A stretch of DNA of 64,000 nucleotides from Azospira inquinata (GTDB taxonomy: Bacteria > Pseudomonadota > Gammaproteobacteria > Burkholderiales > Rhodocyclaceae). The stretch lies in NCBI RefSeq assembly GCF_018905915.1, contig NZ_CP064782.1:496001-560000 (forward strand), written 5' to 3'. Numbering within the stretch: the stretch's first letter is position 1; every line of letters starts with the position of its first letter. The notes beneath the pieces are model-generated. The model worked only from the letters and a program-made list of their open reading frames with translations, was not told where the DNA came from and searched no databases. Made by a program: the position numbers and the translations under genes. Below are positions 27,147 to 36,510 of the stretch, in pieces.

Positions 27147-29202
27147 GGGCAGGCTCCCGGCGTTGGGGTTCCGACTCTTTCACCGTGGCGTGGGAAACGG
27201 CCAGGGCCTTGAGACCGGCCCGGATGCCGAAAAACACCATGCCCAGCACCACGGCCATGAAGAGACCGGTGAGAGTGGCATCCACATAGTCGTTGAAAAT
27301 GATCTGTTGCATCTGGCCCAGATTCTTGGCCGGCGCCAGCACTTCTCCGCTGGCCGCCGCCGTGGCGAACTTGTGGGCGTGGGTGAGGAAGCTGATCTTG
27401 GGATTGGCATCGAAGAGCTTTTCCCAGCCCCCCAACAGGGTCACGATGAGGAGCCACACCGTGGGCACCAGGGTGACCCAGAGGAAGCGTTCCTTCTTCA
27501 TCTTCACCAGCACCACGGAGGCCAGGATCAGGGCAATGCCCGCCAGCATCTGATTGGCGATGCCGAACAGGGGCCAGAGGGTGTTAATGCCCCCCAGGGG
27601 ATCCACCACCCCTTGGTAGAGGAAGTAACCCCAGCTGGCCACGGCCAGGACGGTGGCAAGGAAATTGGCCGTCCAGGAATCAGTCCGGCCCAGGGGCTTG
27701 ATAAAGCCCCCCAGCAGATCCTGAATCATGAAGCGGGTCACCCGGGTGCCCGCATCCACGGTGGTGAGGATAAACAGGGCTTCAAAGAGGATGGCGAAGT
27801 GGTACCAGAAGGCCATCATGGCGTGGCCGCCGATCACCTTGGAAAGGATGTGGGCCATGCCCACGGCCAGGGTGGGAGCGCCCCCGGCCCGGGAGAGGAT
27901 GGAGTTTTCCCCCACCGCCTGGGCCGTCTGGGTCAGCATGTCCGGGGTAATGACAAAGCCCCATTGGGAAATCACCTGGGCCGCTTCCGCCGCCGTCTTG
28001 CCGATCACCGCCGCCGGAGCATTCATGGCGAAGTAGAGCCCGGGTTCCAGCACACTGGCGGCAATCAGGGCCATGATGGCGACAAAGGACTCCATGAGCA
28101 TGGCGCCGTAGCCGATGGCCCGGGCGTTGGCCTCATTGTCCAGCATCTTGGGGGTGGTCCCGGAAGACACCAGGGAGTGGAAGCCGGACACGGAACCGCA
28201 GGCGATGGTGATGAACAGGAAGGGGAACAGGTTGCCGGAGAACACCGGACCGGAACCGTCGATGAAACGGGTCACCGCCTGCATTTGCAGGTCCGGGGCC
28301 ACAATACAAATCCCCAGGGCCAGGGCCGCGATGGTGCCGATTTTCAGGAAGGTGGACAGGTAATCCCGGGGAGCCAGGAGCAGCCACACGGGCAGCACGG
28401 AGGCGATAAAGCCGTAGGCCATCATGGCCCAGGCCAGGGTTTCCCCGTTCAGGGTAAACCAGGGGCCGAAGGTGGGGCTCTTGGCAATGTCACCGCCGTA
28501 AATCAGGGCCAGCATGAGCAGGACAAAGCCGATGACGGACATTTCCCCGATCTTCCCCGGCCGGATAAAGCGGCAATAGATCCCCATCAGGAGGGCGATG
28601 GGAATGGTGGCGGCAATGGTGAAGGTACCCCAGGGGCTGCCCGCCAAGGCCTTAACCACCACCAGGGCAAGCACGGCCAGGAGAATGACCATGATCATCA
28701 AAATGCCCACGGAGGCAAACAGGCCGGGCACCGGCCCCAGTTCCGTACGGATGATTTCCCCCAGGGACTTGCCGTCCCGCCGGGTGGAAATAAACAGAAT
28801 AATGAAATCCTGGACCGCCCCGGCAAACACCACCCCGGCCAGAATCCACAGGGTACCGGGCAGATAGCCCATCTGGGCGGCCAGCACCGGGCCCACCAGG
28901 GGACCGGCCCCCGCAATGGCGGCAAAGTGGTGGCCGAACAGCACCCATTTATGGGTCGGCACATAGTCCAGGCCATCGTTCAGGCGTTCGGCGGGGGTCA
29001 GGCGGTGGGGGTCCAGCTCCACCACGGTTTTCGCCAGAAAGCGGCTATAAAAGCGGTAGGCGATGGCGTAAACGGCCAGGGCGGCAGCCACCAGCCAGAT
29101 GGCATTAACGCTCTCGCCTCGATTCAGGGCCACCACGCCCAGGGATAGGGCACCGCCCAGGGCAATGGCGGACCACAATAAGGTTTGTTGGAGTTTTCCC
29201 AT
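27139..29202 (-). CDS. cstA: Carbon starvation protein A family transporter (pyruvate/peptide)
   Basis: A 687-aa membrane protein with many hydrophobic segments and the CstA-family core: NDGLDYVPTHKWVLFGHHFAAIAGAGPLVGPVLA-like sequence near residue 65, then GAVQDFIILF and SGFHSLVSSGTTPKML. Characterised members import pyruvate, and earlier work linked CstA to peptide use during carbon starvation. The start is taken at 29202 (MGKLQQ), after GAGAGAGAC; the upstream frame adds only unlikely residues. It is the first gene of a cstA-ybdD operon. No sensor pair lies next to it. Confidence 0.94.
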   Translation of the reverse strand: MGKLQQTLLWSAIALGGALSLGVVALNRGESVNAIWLVAAALAVYAIAYRFYSRFLAKTVVELDPHRLTPAERLNDGLDYVPTHKWVLFGHHFAAIAGAGPLVGPVLAAQMGYLPGTLWILAGVVFAGAVQDFIILFISTRRDGKSLGEIIRTELGPVPGLFASVGILMIMVILLAVLALVVVKALAGSPWGTFTIAATIPIALLMGIYCRFIRPGKIGEMSVIGFVLLMLALIYGGDIAKSPTFGPWFTLNGETLAWAMMAYGFIASVLPVWLLLAPRDYLSTFLKIGTIAALALGICIVAPDLQMQAVTRFIDGSGPVFSGNLFPFLFITIACGSVSGFHSLVSSGTTPKMLDNEANARAIGYGAMLMESFVAIMALIAASVLEPGLYFAMNAPAAVIGKTAAEAAQVISQWGFVITPDMLTQTAQAVGENSILSRAGGAPTLAVGMAHILSKVIGGHAMMAFWYHFAILFEALFILTTVDAGTRVTRFMIQDLLGGFIKPLGRTDSWTANFLATVLAVASWGYFLYQGVVDPLGGINTLWPLFGIANQMLAGIALILASVVLVKMKKERFLWVTLVPTVWLLIVTLLGGWEKLFDANPKISFLTHAHKFATAAASGEVLAPAKNLGQMQQIIFNDYVDATLTGLFMAVVLGMVFFGIRAGLKALAVSHATVKESEPQRREPAHA

Positions 29203-29672
29203 GTCTCTCTCTCGGTAAAGCGGGCCCCAAGGGCCCACAATGTTGCCGGCGTAAAGCCGGAACCTCCTGTCGGGGGACCGCGTCGCCGAGGGATGGCCGG
29301 AGACGGCCCCGCGTCCGGGTGGCGCACGCGGGGGGAACGGAAGGGCAGCCGGGATGGGGCAGAGCTTCCGACGGTGAAGGGGAAAGAAGCCCAGTCAGGC
29401 TCCTATCCTGGGGAAGGGGTATACCCCAGGGAAAGTCCCCTGACAATGAGGGCTATCCCCTAGGATTGGCAGCCTTCTCCAGGGGGCACAGGGACGCTTG
29501 AGAAAAGACACGGAAGAGCGCCCCGGCAAGGCCAAGGGGAAGGGGCCGGGAAAGAATGGGGCAGGGCACCCCGCCCCCGGCCAGACGCGGGAAAAGCGGC
29601 CCCCCTTCCCTGCCCAAACGGGAGGAGCAGGGGGCGCTCAGGTCTTGGACTTAAGTCTTGAAATCAAATCTT
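29203..29672. other. Intergenic region upstream of cstA
   Basis: About 470 bp with no supported gene. It should contain the cstA promoter. I saw no clear CRP/FNR palindrome or riboswitch. Confidence 0.45.
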
Positions 29673-29696
29673 GGCCTCAGCTCTTGGACTGAGGCC
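29673..29696 (-). terminator. Hairpin after the second tetR gene, possible terminator
   Basis: Perfect 8-bp stem GGCCTCAG/CTGAGGCC with an 8-nt loop, 6 bp beyond the stop codon. The T tract on the minus strand is poor, so this is tentative. Confidence 0.5.
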
Positions 29697-29702
29697 TGGA
29701 AC

Positions 29703-30359
29703 TCAGGCTTTGGCAGCGGCCAGGGGCGCGGCGGCAGGGACGGGGGCCGGGCGCCGCAGATTGAGGTGGGTATGGATACGGCGAGGCACATCCAGCTGTT
29801 CCCCCTCCGCCTCGGGCAGGGAAATCCATTGGTTGAACAGGCCGGTGATAAAGGCTAGGGAATCCGCCGCCATTTCCTCCGGATCCAGGCCCGGGCGCAG
29901 TACCCCCTGGCTAGCCGCCTTTTGGTAAGCCAGACCCAGCTTGTGTTTAAAATCGCTGCAAGGCTCATTCACCACCTGGAGCACGGGGGTGAATTCCTCC
30001 ACATATTCGCAGCGCAGCATCATGATTTCAAAGGTCTGCCGGGCATGGGGGGAAGCTTTCAGCAGACGGAAAAACTCCAGCATGGACGCGGCGATACCCT
30101 CCAGGGCATCAGGGAATTCATCGGATAACAGGGCCGCATCCGCCGCCTGAACCCCCTGGGTAAATTCGTCCCGCACGGCAAAAAACAACTCCGCCTTATT
30201 GGCGAAGTGCCAATACACCGCCCCCCGGGTGACCCCCGCTTCCTGGGCCACCTTTTCCAGGGAACTGCGGCTCACGCCGCAATTGTGGAAAACGCGGCGG
30301 GCCGCGTCGAGAATCTGCAAGCGGGTCAGCTCCGCTTCCGCTTTGGTTTTCCTGGCCAT
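29703..30359 (-). CDS. TetR-family repressor of the divergent RND efflux operon (AcrR/TtgR-like)
   Basis: A 218-aa TetR regulator of the AcrR/TtgR type: MARKTKAEAELTRLQILDAA at the start, then VSRSSLEKVAQEAGVTRGAVYWHF-like helix-turn-helix, which is typical of pump repressors. ATG 30359 has AGGAGAG upstream; the longer frame adds 35 unlikely residues. It is divergent from the MFP gene. The shared 185-bp region contains a palindrome very like the E. coli acrAB operator. Drug binding to the C-terminal domain would relieve repression; the actual inducer is unknown. Confidence 0.92.
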   Translation of the reverse strand: MARKTKAEAELTRLQILDAARRVFHNCGVSRSSLEKVAQEAGVTRGAVYWHFANKAELFFAVRDEFTQGVQAADAALLSDEFPDALEGIAASMLEFFRLLKASPHARQTFEIMMLRCEYVEEFTPVLQVVNEPCSDFKHKLGLAYQKAASQGVLRPGLDPEEMAADSLAFITGLFNQWISLPEAEGEQLDVPRRIHTHLNLRRPAPVPAAAPLAAAKA

Positions 30360-30486
30360 GATGCCGTCTCTCCTCCGTAGCCCCAGTATCGGGGCGGCTT
30401 CGGGGCTGCCTGCGCCAGACGAAAAGGCTGGCGCAAGGGCGATACTCTTTGTCTGATCCGACACAGTTTCGGACAGCCCGCCGCTT

Positions 30487-30510
30487 TACATACAACCGTG
30501 ATTGTATATA
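30487..30510. promoter_or_regulatory. AcrR/TtgR-like operator
   Basis: A 24-bp imperfect palindrome with arms TACATACA and TTGTATATA around CCGTGA; 18 of 24 positions are symmetric. It closely resembles the known AcrR site, which has arms TACATACA and TGTATGTA around a TTTGTGAA-type centre. It lies about 35 bp before the MFP start, where it would overlap the promoter. Confidence 0.8.
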
Positions 30511-30544
30511 ATTCTGCGCTGTATTGCCAATAATGGAGAATTCC

Positions 30545-31699
30545 ATGTTTCGCCACCCTCAACGGAAGAACGCCCCCTACCCCGCCCTCGCTGCCGCCGC
30601 CCTGGTGGCCGCACTGACCCTGGGCTGCTCCAAAGCCCCGGACGGCCAGGGCCAGGCCATGCCCCCCCTGCCCGTCTCAGTCCTCAGCGTCCAGCCCACC
30701 CAGGTCCCCAACGCCATTGAAATCATGGCCCAGACCGAAGGGGCCAAAGAAACGGAAGTCCGCCCCCGGGTGGGCGGCATCCTAATGAAGCGGCTCTATG
30801 AAGAAGGAGCCCCCATCAAGGCCGGTCAGCCCATGTACCAGATTGACCGGGCCCCCTACGAAATCGCCCTGGCCAACGCCAAGGCCAGCGCCGACCAGAC
30901 GGCCCGGGAAGAAGCCCGGCTGAAGGGCCTGATTGCCCAGCAAGCGGTGAGCCAGAAGGAATACGACGATGCGGTTTCGGCCAATGAAATGGCCCAGGCC
31001 AATTTGCGCAACGCCCGGCTGAATCTGTCCTGGACCACCGTGGTGGCCCCGGTGTCCGGTGTCTCGGGCCGCTCCAACAAGTCGGAAGGCAACCTGCTGA
31101 CCATTTCGGATGCCCAGGCCCTCACCTCCATCTACCAGACCAACCCCATCTGGGTGCGCTTCGGCCTGTCGGATAGCGACATGGCCAAACTGCCCCAGGG
31201 CCACATCACCCCGAAAAACGTCACCGGGGTGGAACTGGTCCTGCCGGACGGCACGGTGTACGACAAGAAGGGCAAGCTGAACTTCACCGCCAGCAATATC
31301 GACACCGCCCTGGGCACCCAGCAACTGCGGGCCGAATTCCCCAACGGGGATAACCGGCTGCTGCCCGGCCAATACGTCAAGGTGCGCCTGATCACCGGTA
31401 TGCGGGACGGGGCCTTCCTGGTGCCCCAAGGCGCCGTGATCCAGAGCGACCAAGGGTCGGTGGTGATGGTGGCGGATGCCCAGAACAAGGTGGCCCCCCG
31501 TCCCGTGCAGACCGGCAACTGGCTCGGACAGAACTGGGTGATCCTGGGCGGCCTCAAGGCCGGTGACCGGGTCATCATCGACAATCTGATGAAGCTCAAG
31601 CCCGGTGCCACCGTGGTGCCCCATCCGCCCCAAGCGGCAGGTGCCCCTGGCGCCGCCCCTGGTGCTCAAGCCGCTCCGGCCAAGCAGCCCAAGGCCTGA
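30545..31699 (+). CDS. RND efflux periplasmic adaptor (membrane fusion protein)
   Basis: A 384-aa adaptor lipoprotein with signal and lipobox LTLGCS (cysteine about residue 28). It shows the barrel-sandwich VRPRVGGILMKRLYEEG, the hairpin QAVSQKEYDDAVSANEMAQANL, and SWTTVVAPVSGVSGRSNKSEGN. The C-terminal tail is Ala/Pro-rich. ATG 30545 is preceded by GGAG; TTG 30524 and ATG 30533 are in frame but less likely. It is the first gene of the second pump operon and lies 14 bp before the RND gene. Confidence 0.94.
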   Translation: MFRHPQRKNAPYPALAAAALVAALTLGCSKAPDGQGQAMPPLPVSVLSVQPTQVPNAIEIMAQTEGAKETEVRPRVGGILMKRLYEEGAPIKAGQPMYQIDRAPYEIALANAKASADQTAREEARLKGLIAQQAVSQKEYDDAVSANEMAQANLRNARLNLSWTTVVAPVSGVSGRSNKSEGNLLTISDAQALTSIYQTNPIWVRFGLSDSDMAKLPQGHITPKNVTGVELVLPDGTVYDKKGKLNFTASNIDTALGTQQLRAEFPNGDNRLLPGQYVKVRLITGMRDGAFLVPQGAVIQSDQGSVVMVADAQNKVAPRPVQTGNWLGQNWVILGGLKAGDRVIIDNLMKLKPGATVVPHPPQAAGAPGAAPGAQAAPAKQPKA

Positions 31700-31713
31700 G
31701 CGGAGACTAAACC

Positions 31714-34700
31714 ATGTCAAAGTTCTTTATTAACCGCCCGATTTTCGCGGCGGTCATCTCCATCATTATCGTCATCGCCGGGATCATGGCCTCCCGGGTG
31801 CTGCCTATCGCCCAGTACCCGGACATCGCTCCCCCCACGGTGATTATTTCCGCCTCCTACCCGGGGGCTTCCGCGGAAACCCTGGCCAAGACCGTGGCTG
31901 CGCCTATCGAGGAGCAGCTTTCCGGGATTGAGCACTTGATGTACTTCAATTCCACGGCGGCTTCCAACGGCACCCTGACCATCACCGCCACCTTCGAGGT
32001 GGGTACGGATGTGGATATGGCCACGGTGAACGTCAATAACCGGGTGAAGATCGCCGAACCCCGTCTGCCCGACGTGGTGCGTCAGTACGGCGTGACGGTG
32101 CAGAAGCGTTCCAACGACATCCTGATGGTGGCTTCCATCACCTCCCCGGACGGCAGTCGGACGCCTCTCTACCTGTCCAACTACACCCTGGTGAATATCC
32201 TGGACGATCTGAAGCGCATCCCCGGGGTCGGGGACGCCCAGATTTTCGGCGCCCTGGACTACTCCATCCGGGTGTGGCTGAAGCCGGACCGGATGGCCCA
32301 GCTGGGGGTGACCACCACGGACATCGCCAACGCCATCACCGCCCAGAACAAGCAGAACGCGGCAGGTAAGATCGGCCAGGAACCGGCGCCCAACGGCCAG
32401 CAGCTCACCTTTACGGTGACCGCCAAAGGCCGCCTGGTGACCCCGGAACAGTTCGGCAATATCGTGGTCCGGGCCAAGGGTCCCCAGGGGGTGTTGTACC
32501 TGAAGGACGTGGCCCGTATTGAACTGGGCGCCCAGAACTATGATGCCTCCACCTCCCTGCTGGGCAAGCCGGTGGTGGGCGTAGGCATCTTCCTCCAGTC
32601 CGGGGCCAACGCCCTGGAAGTGGCAAGCGCCGTGCGGGCCAAGATGGAGGAACTGAAGCAGAAGTTCCCCAGCGGGGTGGATTACGTCGTCCCCTTCGAT
32701 ACCACCAAGTTCGTCGATGCCTCCATCCATGAAGTGGTCCACACCCTGGTGGAAGCCCTGATCCTGGTGGCCATCGTGGTGTACGTGTTCCTGCAAAACT
32801 GGCGCGCCACCCTGATTCCCATGATCGCCGTACCGGTGTCCCTGGTCGGCACCTTCGCCGGGCTCTGGGTCTTCGGCTTTTCCATCAACACCCTGACCCT
32901 GTTCGCCATGGTGCTGGCCATCGGGATCGTGGTGGATGATGCCATCGTGGTCCTGGAGAACGTGGAACGGCTGATGTGGGAAGAGAAAATGGCGCCCAAG
33001 GCGGCAGCCATTGAGGCCATGCGGGAGGTATCCAGCGCCGTGGTAGCCATTGTGCTGGTGCTCTGCTCCGTGTTCATCCCCGTGGCCTTCCTGGGCGGTA
33101 TCGCCGGGGCTCTGTACAAGCAGTTCGCCGTGACCGTGGCCATTGCCGTGACCCTCTCCGGCATCGTCGCCCTGACCCTGACCCCGGCCCTGTGCGCCCT
33201 GCTGCTGCAAACCAAGCACGAGGAACACACCCTCTTCAAGCCCTTCAACCGGCTCTTTGAGCGCTTCACCAAGTCCTACACCACCACGGTGAACAAGACC
33301 CTGCACCACCGCATCATCGGCGCTACGGCCAGCACCATCATCGTCGGCGGCTGCATCCTGCTGTTCCGTCTGGTGCCCGGCGGCTTTGTGCCGGCGGAAG
33401 ACCAGGGCTACCTGATCAGCGCCCTGATGCTGCCGGACGGGGCCAGCCTGCAACGGACCCGGGCCACCGGGGAGCAGTTCCGTTCCATGATCACCCAGGA
33501 TCCGGGGGTGGATAAGGTGTTCGTCATCGCCGGTAACGACATTATCGGTGGCGGCGTCAAAACCAACGCGGGTACGGTCTTCATCCCCCTGAAGGATTGG
33601 GATCAACGGAAGACCGGGGCGGACGATCTGGCCAAGAAATTCACCGGCATGGGCATGATGCTGCCGGACGGTCTGGGGCTGGTGTTCAATCCCCCGGCCA
33701 TCCGGGGCCTGGGCTCCGCCGGCGGTTTCGAAGCCTATATCCAGGCCCGGGGGGACAGCGATCCCATGAAGCTGGCCGGGGTCATCAAGCAGTTCATGGA
33801 CGGCCTGAAGAAGCGGCCGGAGCTGGTGGGCATCAACACCTTCTTCCGCCCCACCTCGCCCCAGTATTACGTGGAAGTGGATGAAAGCAAGGCCATTTCC
33901 CTGGGGGTGTCGGTGGCGGACGTCTATACCACCCTCCAATCCACCATGGGCGCCTTTTACGTGAATGACTTCAACCTGAATGGCCGGACCTACCGGGTCC
34001 AGCTCCAGGCGGATGCCCCATTCCGTAGCAAGCCGGAAGACCTGGGCAAGATGTACGTCCATTCCGACAACGGAGACATGATTCCCGTCTCCGCCCTGAT
34101 CAAGACCAAGCCCGTGGTCGGCGCGGAACAGCTGGAACGCTTCAATGGCTTCCTCGCCGCCAAGGTGCTGGGCAATTCCCTGCCCAACATCAGTACGGGG
34201 GAAACCATCAAGATCGTGGAAGAGGTGGCCAAGGAAACCCTCCCCGCCGGCTATGAGCTGGCCTGGACCGGCCAAGCCTTCCAGGAAAAGCGTACCGGCT
34301 CCACCTCCGCCATCGCCTTCGGCTTCGGTATTGTCATGGTGTTCCTGATCCTGGCCGCCCAGTACGAAAAATGGTCCCTGCCCCTGGCGGTAATCATGGC
34401 CGTGCCTTTCGCCCTCTTTGGGGCCCTGGTGGCAGTGCTGTTGCGGGGTATGCCCAATGACATCTACTTCCAGATCGGCCTGGTGGTGCTAATCGGCCTG
34501 GCCTCCAAGAACGCCATTCTGATTGTGGAATTCGCCGCCCAGAAACGGGCGGAAGGCATGGGCGTGCTGGAGGCTGCCCTGGAAGGGGCCCGCCTCCGCT
34601 TCCGCCCCATCGTCATGACCTCCCTGGCCTTCATTCTCGGGGTCTTCCCCCTGGTGATTTCCACCGGGGCCGGCGCCGCCGCCCGGAAGTCCATGGGGAC

Positions 34701-34860
34701 GGGGGTGTTCGGGGGCATGATGGCCGCCACCTTTATCGCCACCCTGTTCATCCCCATGTTCTTCACCTGGATGACCGGTCGCAAGCCGACCCACCGGCCC
34801 GGGGACAAGACCCTGGAAAAACCGGAACAGGGCCCGGACCAAGAGGAGAAATCCGAATGA
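31714..34860 (+). CDS. RND multidrug efflux inner-membrane transporter (HAE1 family)
   Basis: A 1048-aa proton-driven pump starting MSKFFINRPIFAAVIS. The membrane segment with paired aspartates for proton relay is intact ([21 protein letters not shown]). Two large periplasmic loops and twelve membrane segments are expected. The N-terminal half, with ASYPGASAETLAKTVAAPIEEQLSG, places it nearer the MexF/TtgB-like branches than the first pump in this window, so the two are not recent duplicates. It overlaps the downstream OMF start by four bases. Substrates are unknown. Confidence 0.95.
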   Translation: MSKFFINRPIFAAVISIIIVIAGIMASRVLPIAQYPDIAPPTVIISASYPGASAETLAKTVAAPIEEQLSGIEHLMYFNSTAASNGTLTITATFEVGTDVDMATVNVNNRVKIAEPRLPDVVRQYGVTVQKRSNDILMVASITSPDGSRTPLYLSNYTLVNILDDLKRIPGVGDAQIFGALDYSIRVWLKPDRMAQLGVTTTDIANAITAQNKQNAAGKIGQEPAPNGQQLTFTVTAKGRLVTPEQFGNIVVRAKGPQGVLYLKDVARIELGAQNYDASTSLLGKPVVGVGIFLQSGANALEVASAVRAKMEELKQKFPSGVDYVVPFDTTKFVDASIHEVVHTLVEALILVAIVVYVFLQNWRATLIPMIAVPVSLVGTFAGLWVFGFSINTLTLFAMVLAIGIVVDDAIVVLENVERLMWEEKMAPKAAAIEAMREVSSAVVAIVLVLCSVFIPVAFLGGIAGALYKQFAVTVAIAVTLSGIVALTLTPALCALLLQTKHEEHTLFKPFNRLFERFTKSYTTTVNKTLHHRIIGATASTIIVGGCILLFRLVPGGFVPAEDQGYLISALMLPDGASLQRTRATGEQFRSMITQDPGVDKVFVIAGNDIIGGGVKTNAGTVFIPLKDWDQRKTGADDLAKKFTGMGMMLPDGLGLVFNPPAIRGLGSAGGFEAYIQARGDSDPMKLAGVIKQFMDGLKKRPELVGINTFFRPTSPQYYVEVDESKAISLGVSVADVYTTLQSTMGAFYVNDFNLNGRTYRVQLQADAPFRSKPEDLGKMYVHSDNGDMIPVSALIKTKPVVGAEQLERFNGFLAAKVLGNSLPNISTGETIKIVEEVAKETLPAGYELAWTGQAFQEKRTGSTSAIAFGFGIVMVFLILAAQYEKWSLPLAVIMAVPFALFGALVAVLLRGMPNDIYFQIGLVVLIGLASKNAILIVEFAAQKRAEGMGVLEAALEGARLRFRPIVMTSLAFILGVFPLVISTGAGAAARKSMGTGVFGGMMAATFIATLFIPMFFTWMTGRKPTHRPGDKTLEKPEQGPDQEEKSE

Positions 34861-36320
34861 AATCCCTAAGCCAAACCCCAGCCGTCTTTCCCCTGAAGCG
34901 GGGAACGGCGGCGGCCCTGACGCTCCTGGCCCTGGCCGGGTGCGCCGTGGGTCCTGACTACAAGCGCCCCGCCACCGCCCTGCCCCAGGCCTACCAAGAA
35001 AACCAAGCCACGGCGGAAAGTACCGCCCCGGTGGAAGCCCAATGGTGGACCCTGTTCCAGGACGCCACCCTGAACGATCTGGTGCAGCAGGCCCTGGCCA
35101 ACAACACGGACATGCTCACCGCCGTCGCCAAGGTAGAAGAGGCGGACGCGGTAGCCCGTCAGGCCGGTGCCGCCCTGTTCCCAGAAATCGACCTGGACGC
35201 CAACGGCAACCACAGCCGGGCCAGCCAAATGGCCAACAACCAGGTCAACAACCCGGTAACCAAGGATACCAAGGTGGGCCTCTCCACCTCCTTTGAACTG
35301 GACGTGTGGGGCCGCCTGCGCCGGGCCAAGGAAAACACCCTGGCCCTGTCCCTGGCCAGCCGCTACAACCAGGATACGGTGAAGCTTTCCCTAGCCGGTC
35401 TGGTGACCCAGTATTACCTGCAACTGCGGGCCCTGGACGCGGAACTGGCGGTGACCCGGGATGCCATCCAGACCCGGGAAACCAGCCTGAAAATCACCCA
35501 GGCCAAGCTGGCCCGGGGCCTGGTCTCCCCCATCGACGAGCAACAGGCGGTGGGCGCCCTGGCCGCCGCCCAGGTTTCCCAAGCCCAACTGGTGCAACAG
35601 CGGGCCATCGCCGAGCATCAACTGGGGGTCCTCACCGGCAAGCTGGATCTGAAGCTGGCCGCCGGGGATCTGCGCCAGCTGCCCCTGCCCCCCCTGCCCC
35701 CCGCCGGCCTGCCTTCCAGCCTGCTGGAATCCCGGCCTGACGTGCGGCAGGCGGAAGAAAACCTGGTGGCGGCCAATGCCAAGATCGGCGCCGTCAAGGC
35801 CACCCTCTTCCCCAAGCTGACTCTGACGGCGGGAATCGGCAGCGAAAGCGCCGCCCTAACCAACCTGTTTTCCTCCAAGGCGGGAACCTGGGCCCTGGGC
35901 CTGGATATTCTCCAGCCCCTGTTTGACGCGGGCCTGCGCTCCGCCCAGGTGGCTCAGGTAACGGCCCAGCAGAAACAGACCGCCGCCGGTTACGTGGCCA
36001 CCCTGCGCACCGCCTTCAAGGAGGTGAATGACGCCCTGGTCACCGTGCGTCAGACCAAGGAAGCCAACACCGCGTTGGAAACCCAGGTGCAAGCTACCCG
36101 CAAGGTGCAGCAGCTAGCCACGGTACGCTATCAGGCGGGCTACGTGGCCTATCTGGACGTGCTGGATGCCCAGCGCACGGCAGACGACGCGGCCATCAGT
36201 TACATTACCAACCGTCAGGCCCAATTGCAGGCCGCCGTGGATTTGTTCAAAGCTCTGGGCGGCGGCTGGAAAGATGAACTGATCGCCAAGAGCGAAGCCC
36301 GGCCGGGCAAGGGCAGCTAA
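34857..36320 (+). CDS. RND efflux outer-membrane lipoprotein (OprM/NodT family)
   Basis: A 487-aa outer-membrane factor with lipobox LALAGC (cysteine about residue 29), followed by the NodT-family start AVGPDYKRP. Two OEP repeats are visible: WTLFQDATLNDLVQQALANN in the first half and SRPDVRQAEENLVAANAKIGA in the second. It is the last gene of the pump operon, coupled to the RND gene by an ATGA overlap. Two terminators in tandem follow. Confidence 0.94.
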   Translation: MKSLSQTPAVFPLKRGTAAALTLLALAGCAVGPDYKRPATALPQAYQENQATAESTAPVEAQWWTLFQDATLNDLVQQALANNTDMLTAVAKVEEADAVARQAGAALFPEIDLDANGNHSRASQMANNQVNNPVTKDTKVGLSTSFELDVWGRLRRAKENTLALSLASRYNQDTVKLSLAGLVTQYYLQLRALDAELAVTRDAIQTRETSLKITQAKLARGLVSPIDEQQAVGALAAAQVSQAQLVQQRAIAEHQLGVLTGKLDLKLAAGDLRQLPLPPLPPAGLPSSLLESRPDVRQAEENLVAANAKIGAVKATLFPKLTLTAGIGSESAALTNLFSSKAGTWALGLDILQPLFDAGLRSAQVAQVTAQQKQTAAGYVATLRTAFKEVNDALVTVRQTKEANTALETQVQATRKVQQLATVRYQAGYVAYLDVLDAQRTADDAAISYITNRQAQLQAAVDLFKALGGGWKDELIAKSEARPGKGS

Positions 36321-36403
36321 AGCCCACCGGCGGTTCCGGCAGCCCCGGACCGCCGCCCATCAACACTGGCAGCGCCCCCGCATCGGGTCTGCCGCAAAAG
36401 AAA

Positions 36404-36425
36404 GGGGAAGGCCTTAGCCTTCCCC
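36404..36425 (+). terminator. Hairpin after the second efflux operon
   Basis: GGGGAAGGC / GCCTTCCCC with loop CTTA, followed by CTCTTTC. The arms are identical to those of the hairpin at 15278-15299. Confidence 0.65.
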
Positions 36426-36471
36426 CTCTTTCCCCCGAGGATCGGCCTGTGGCGGGCCGGTCCTTCTTTTC

Positions 36472-36510
36472 CCGGATCGTCTCCTTGCGGAGCGATCCGG
36501 TTTTTTTTTT
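36472..36510 (+). terminator. Strong rho-independent terminator
   Basis: CCGGATCG (36472-36479) pairs with CGATCCGG (36493-36500), with an inner CTCC/GGAG, loop TTGC and a run of ten T. It is the definitive end of the second efflux operon. Confidence 0.93.

Noticed and set aside
27145..29148. 667-codon open frame on the plus strand
   Set aside because: Antisense to cstA.
31717..34275. 852-codon open frame on the minus strand
   Set aside because: Antisense shadow of the second RND pump, with the same His/Gly/Asp bias.
16816..34860. Recent duplication of RND operons
   Set aside because: The two pumps differ throughout their periplasmic domains, regulators and gene order, so they belong to different branches.
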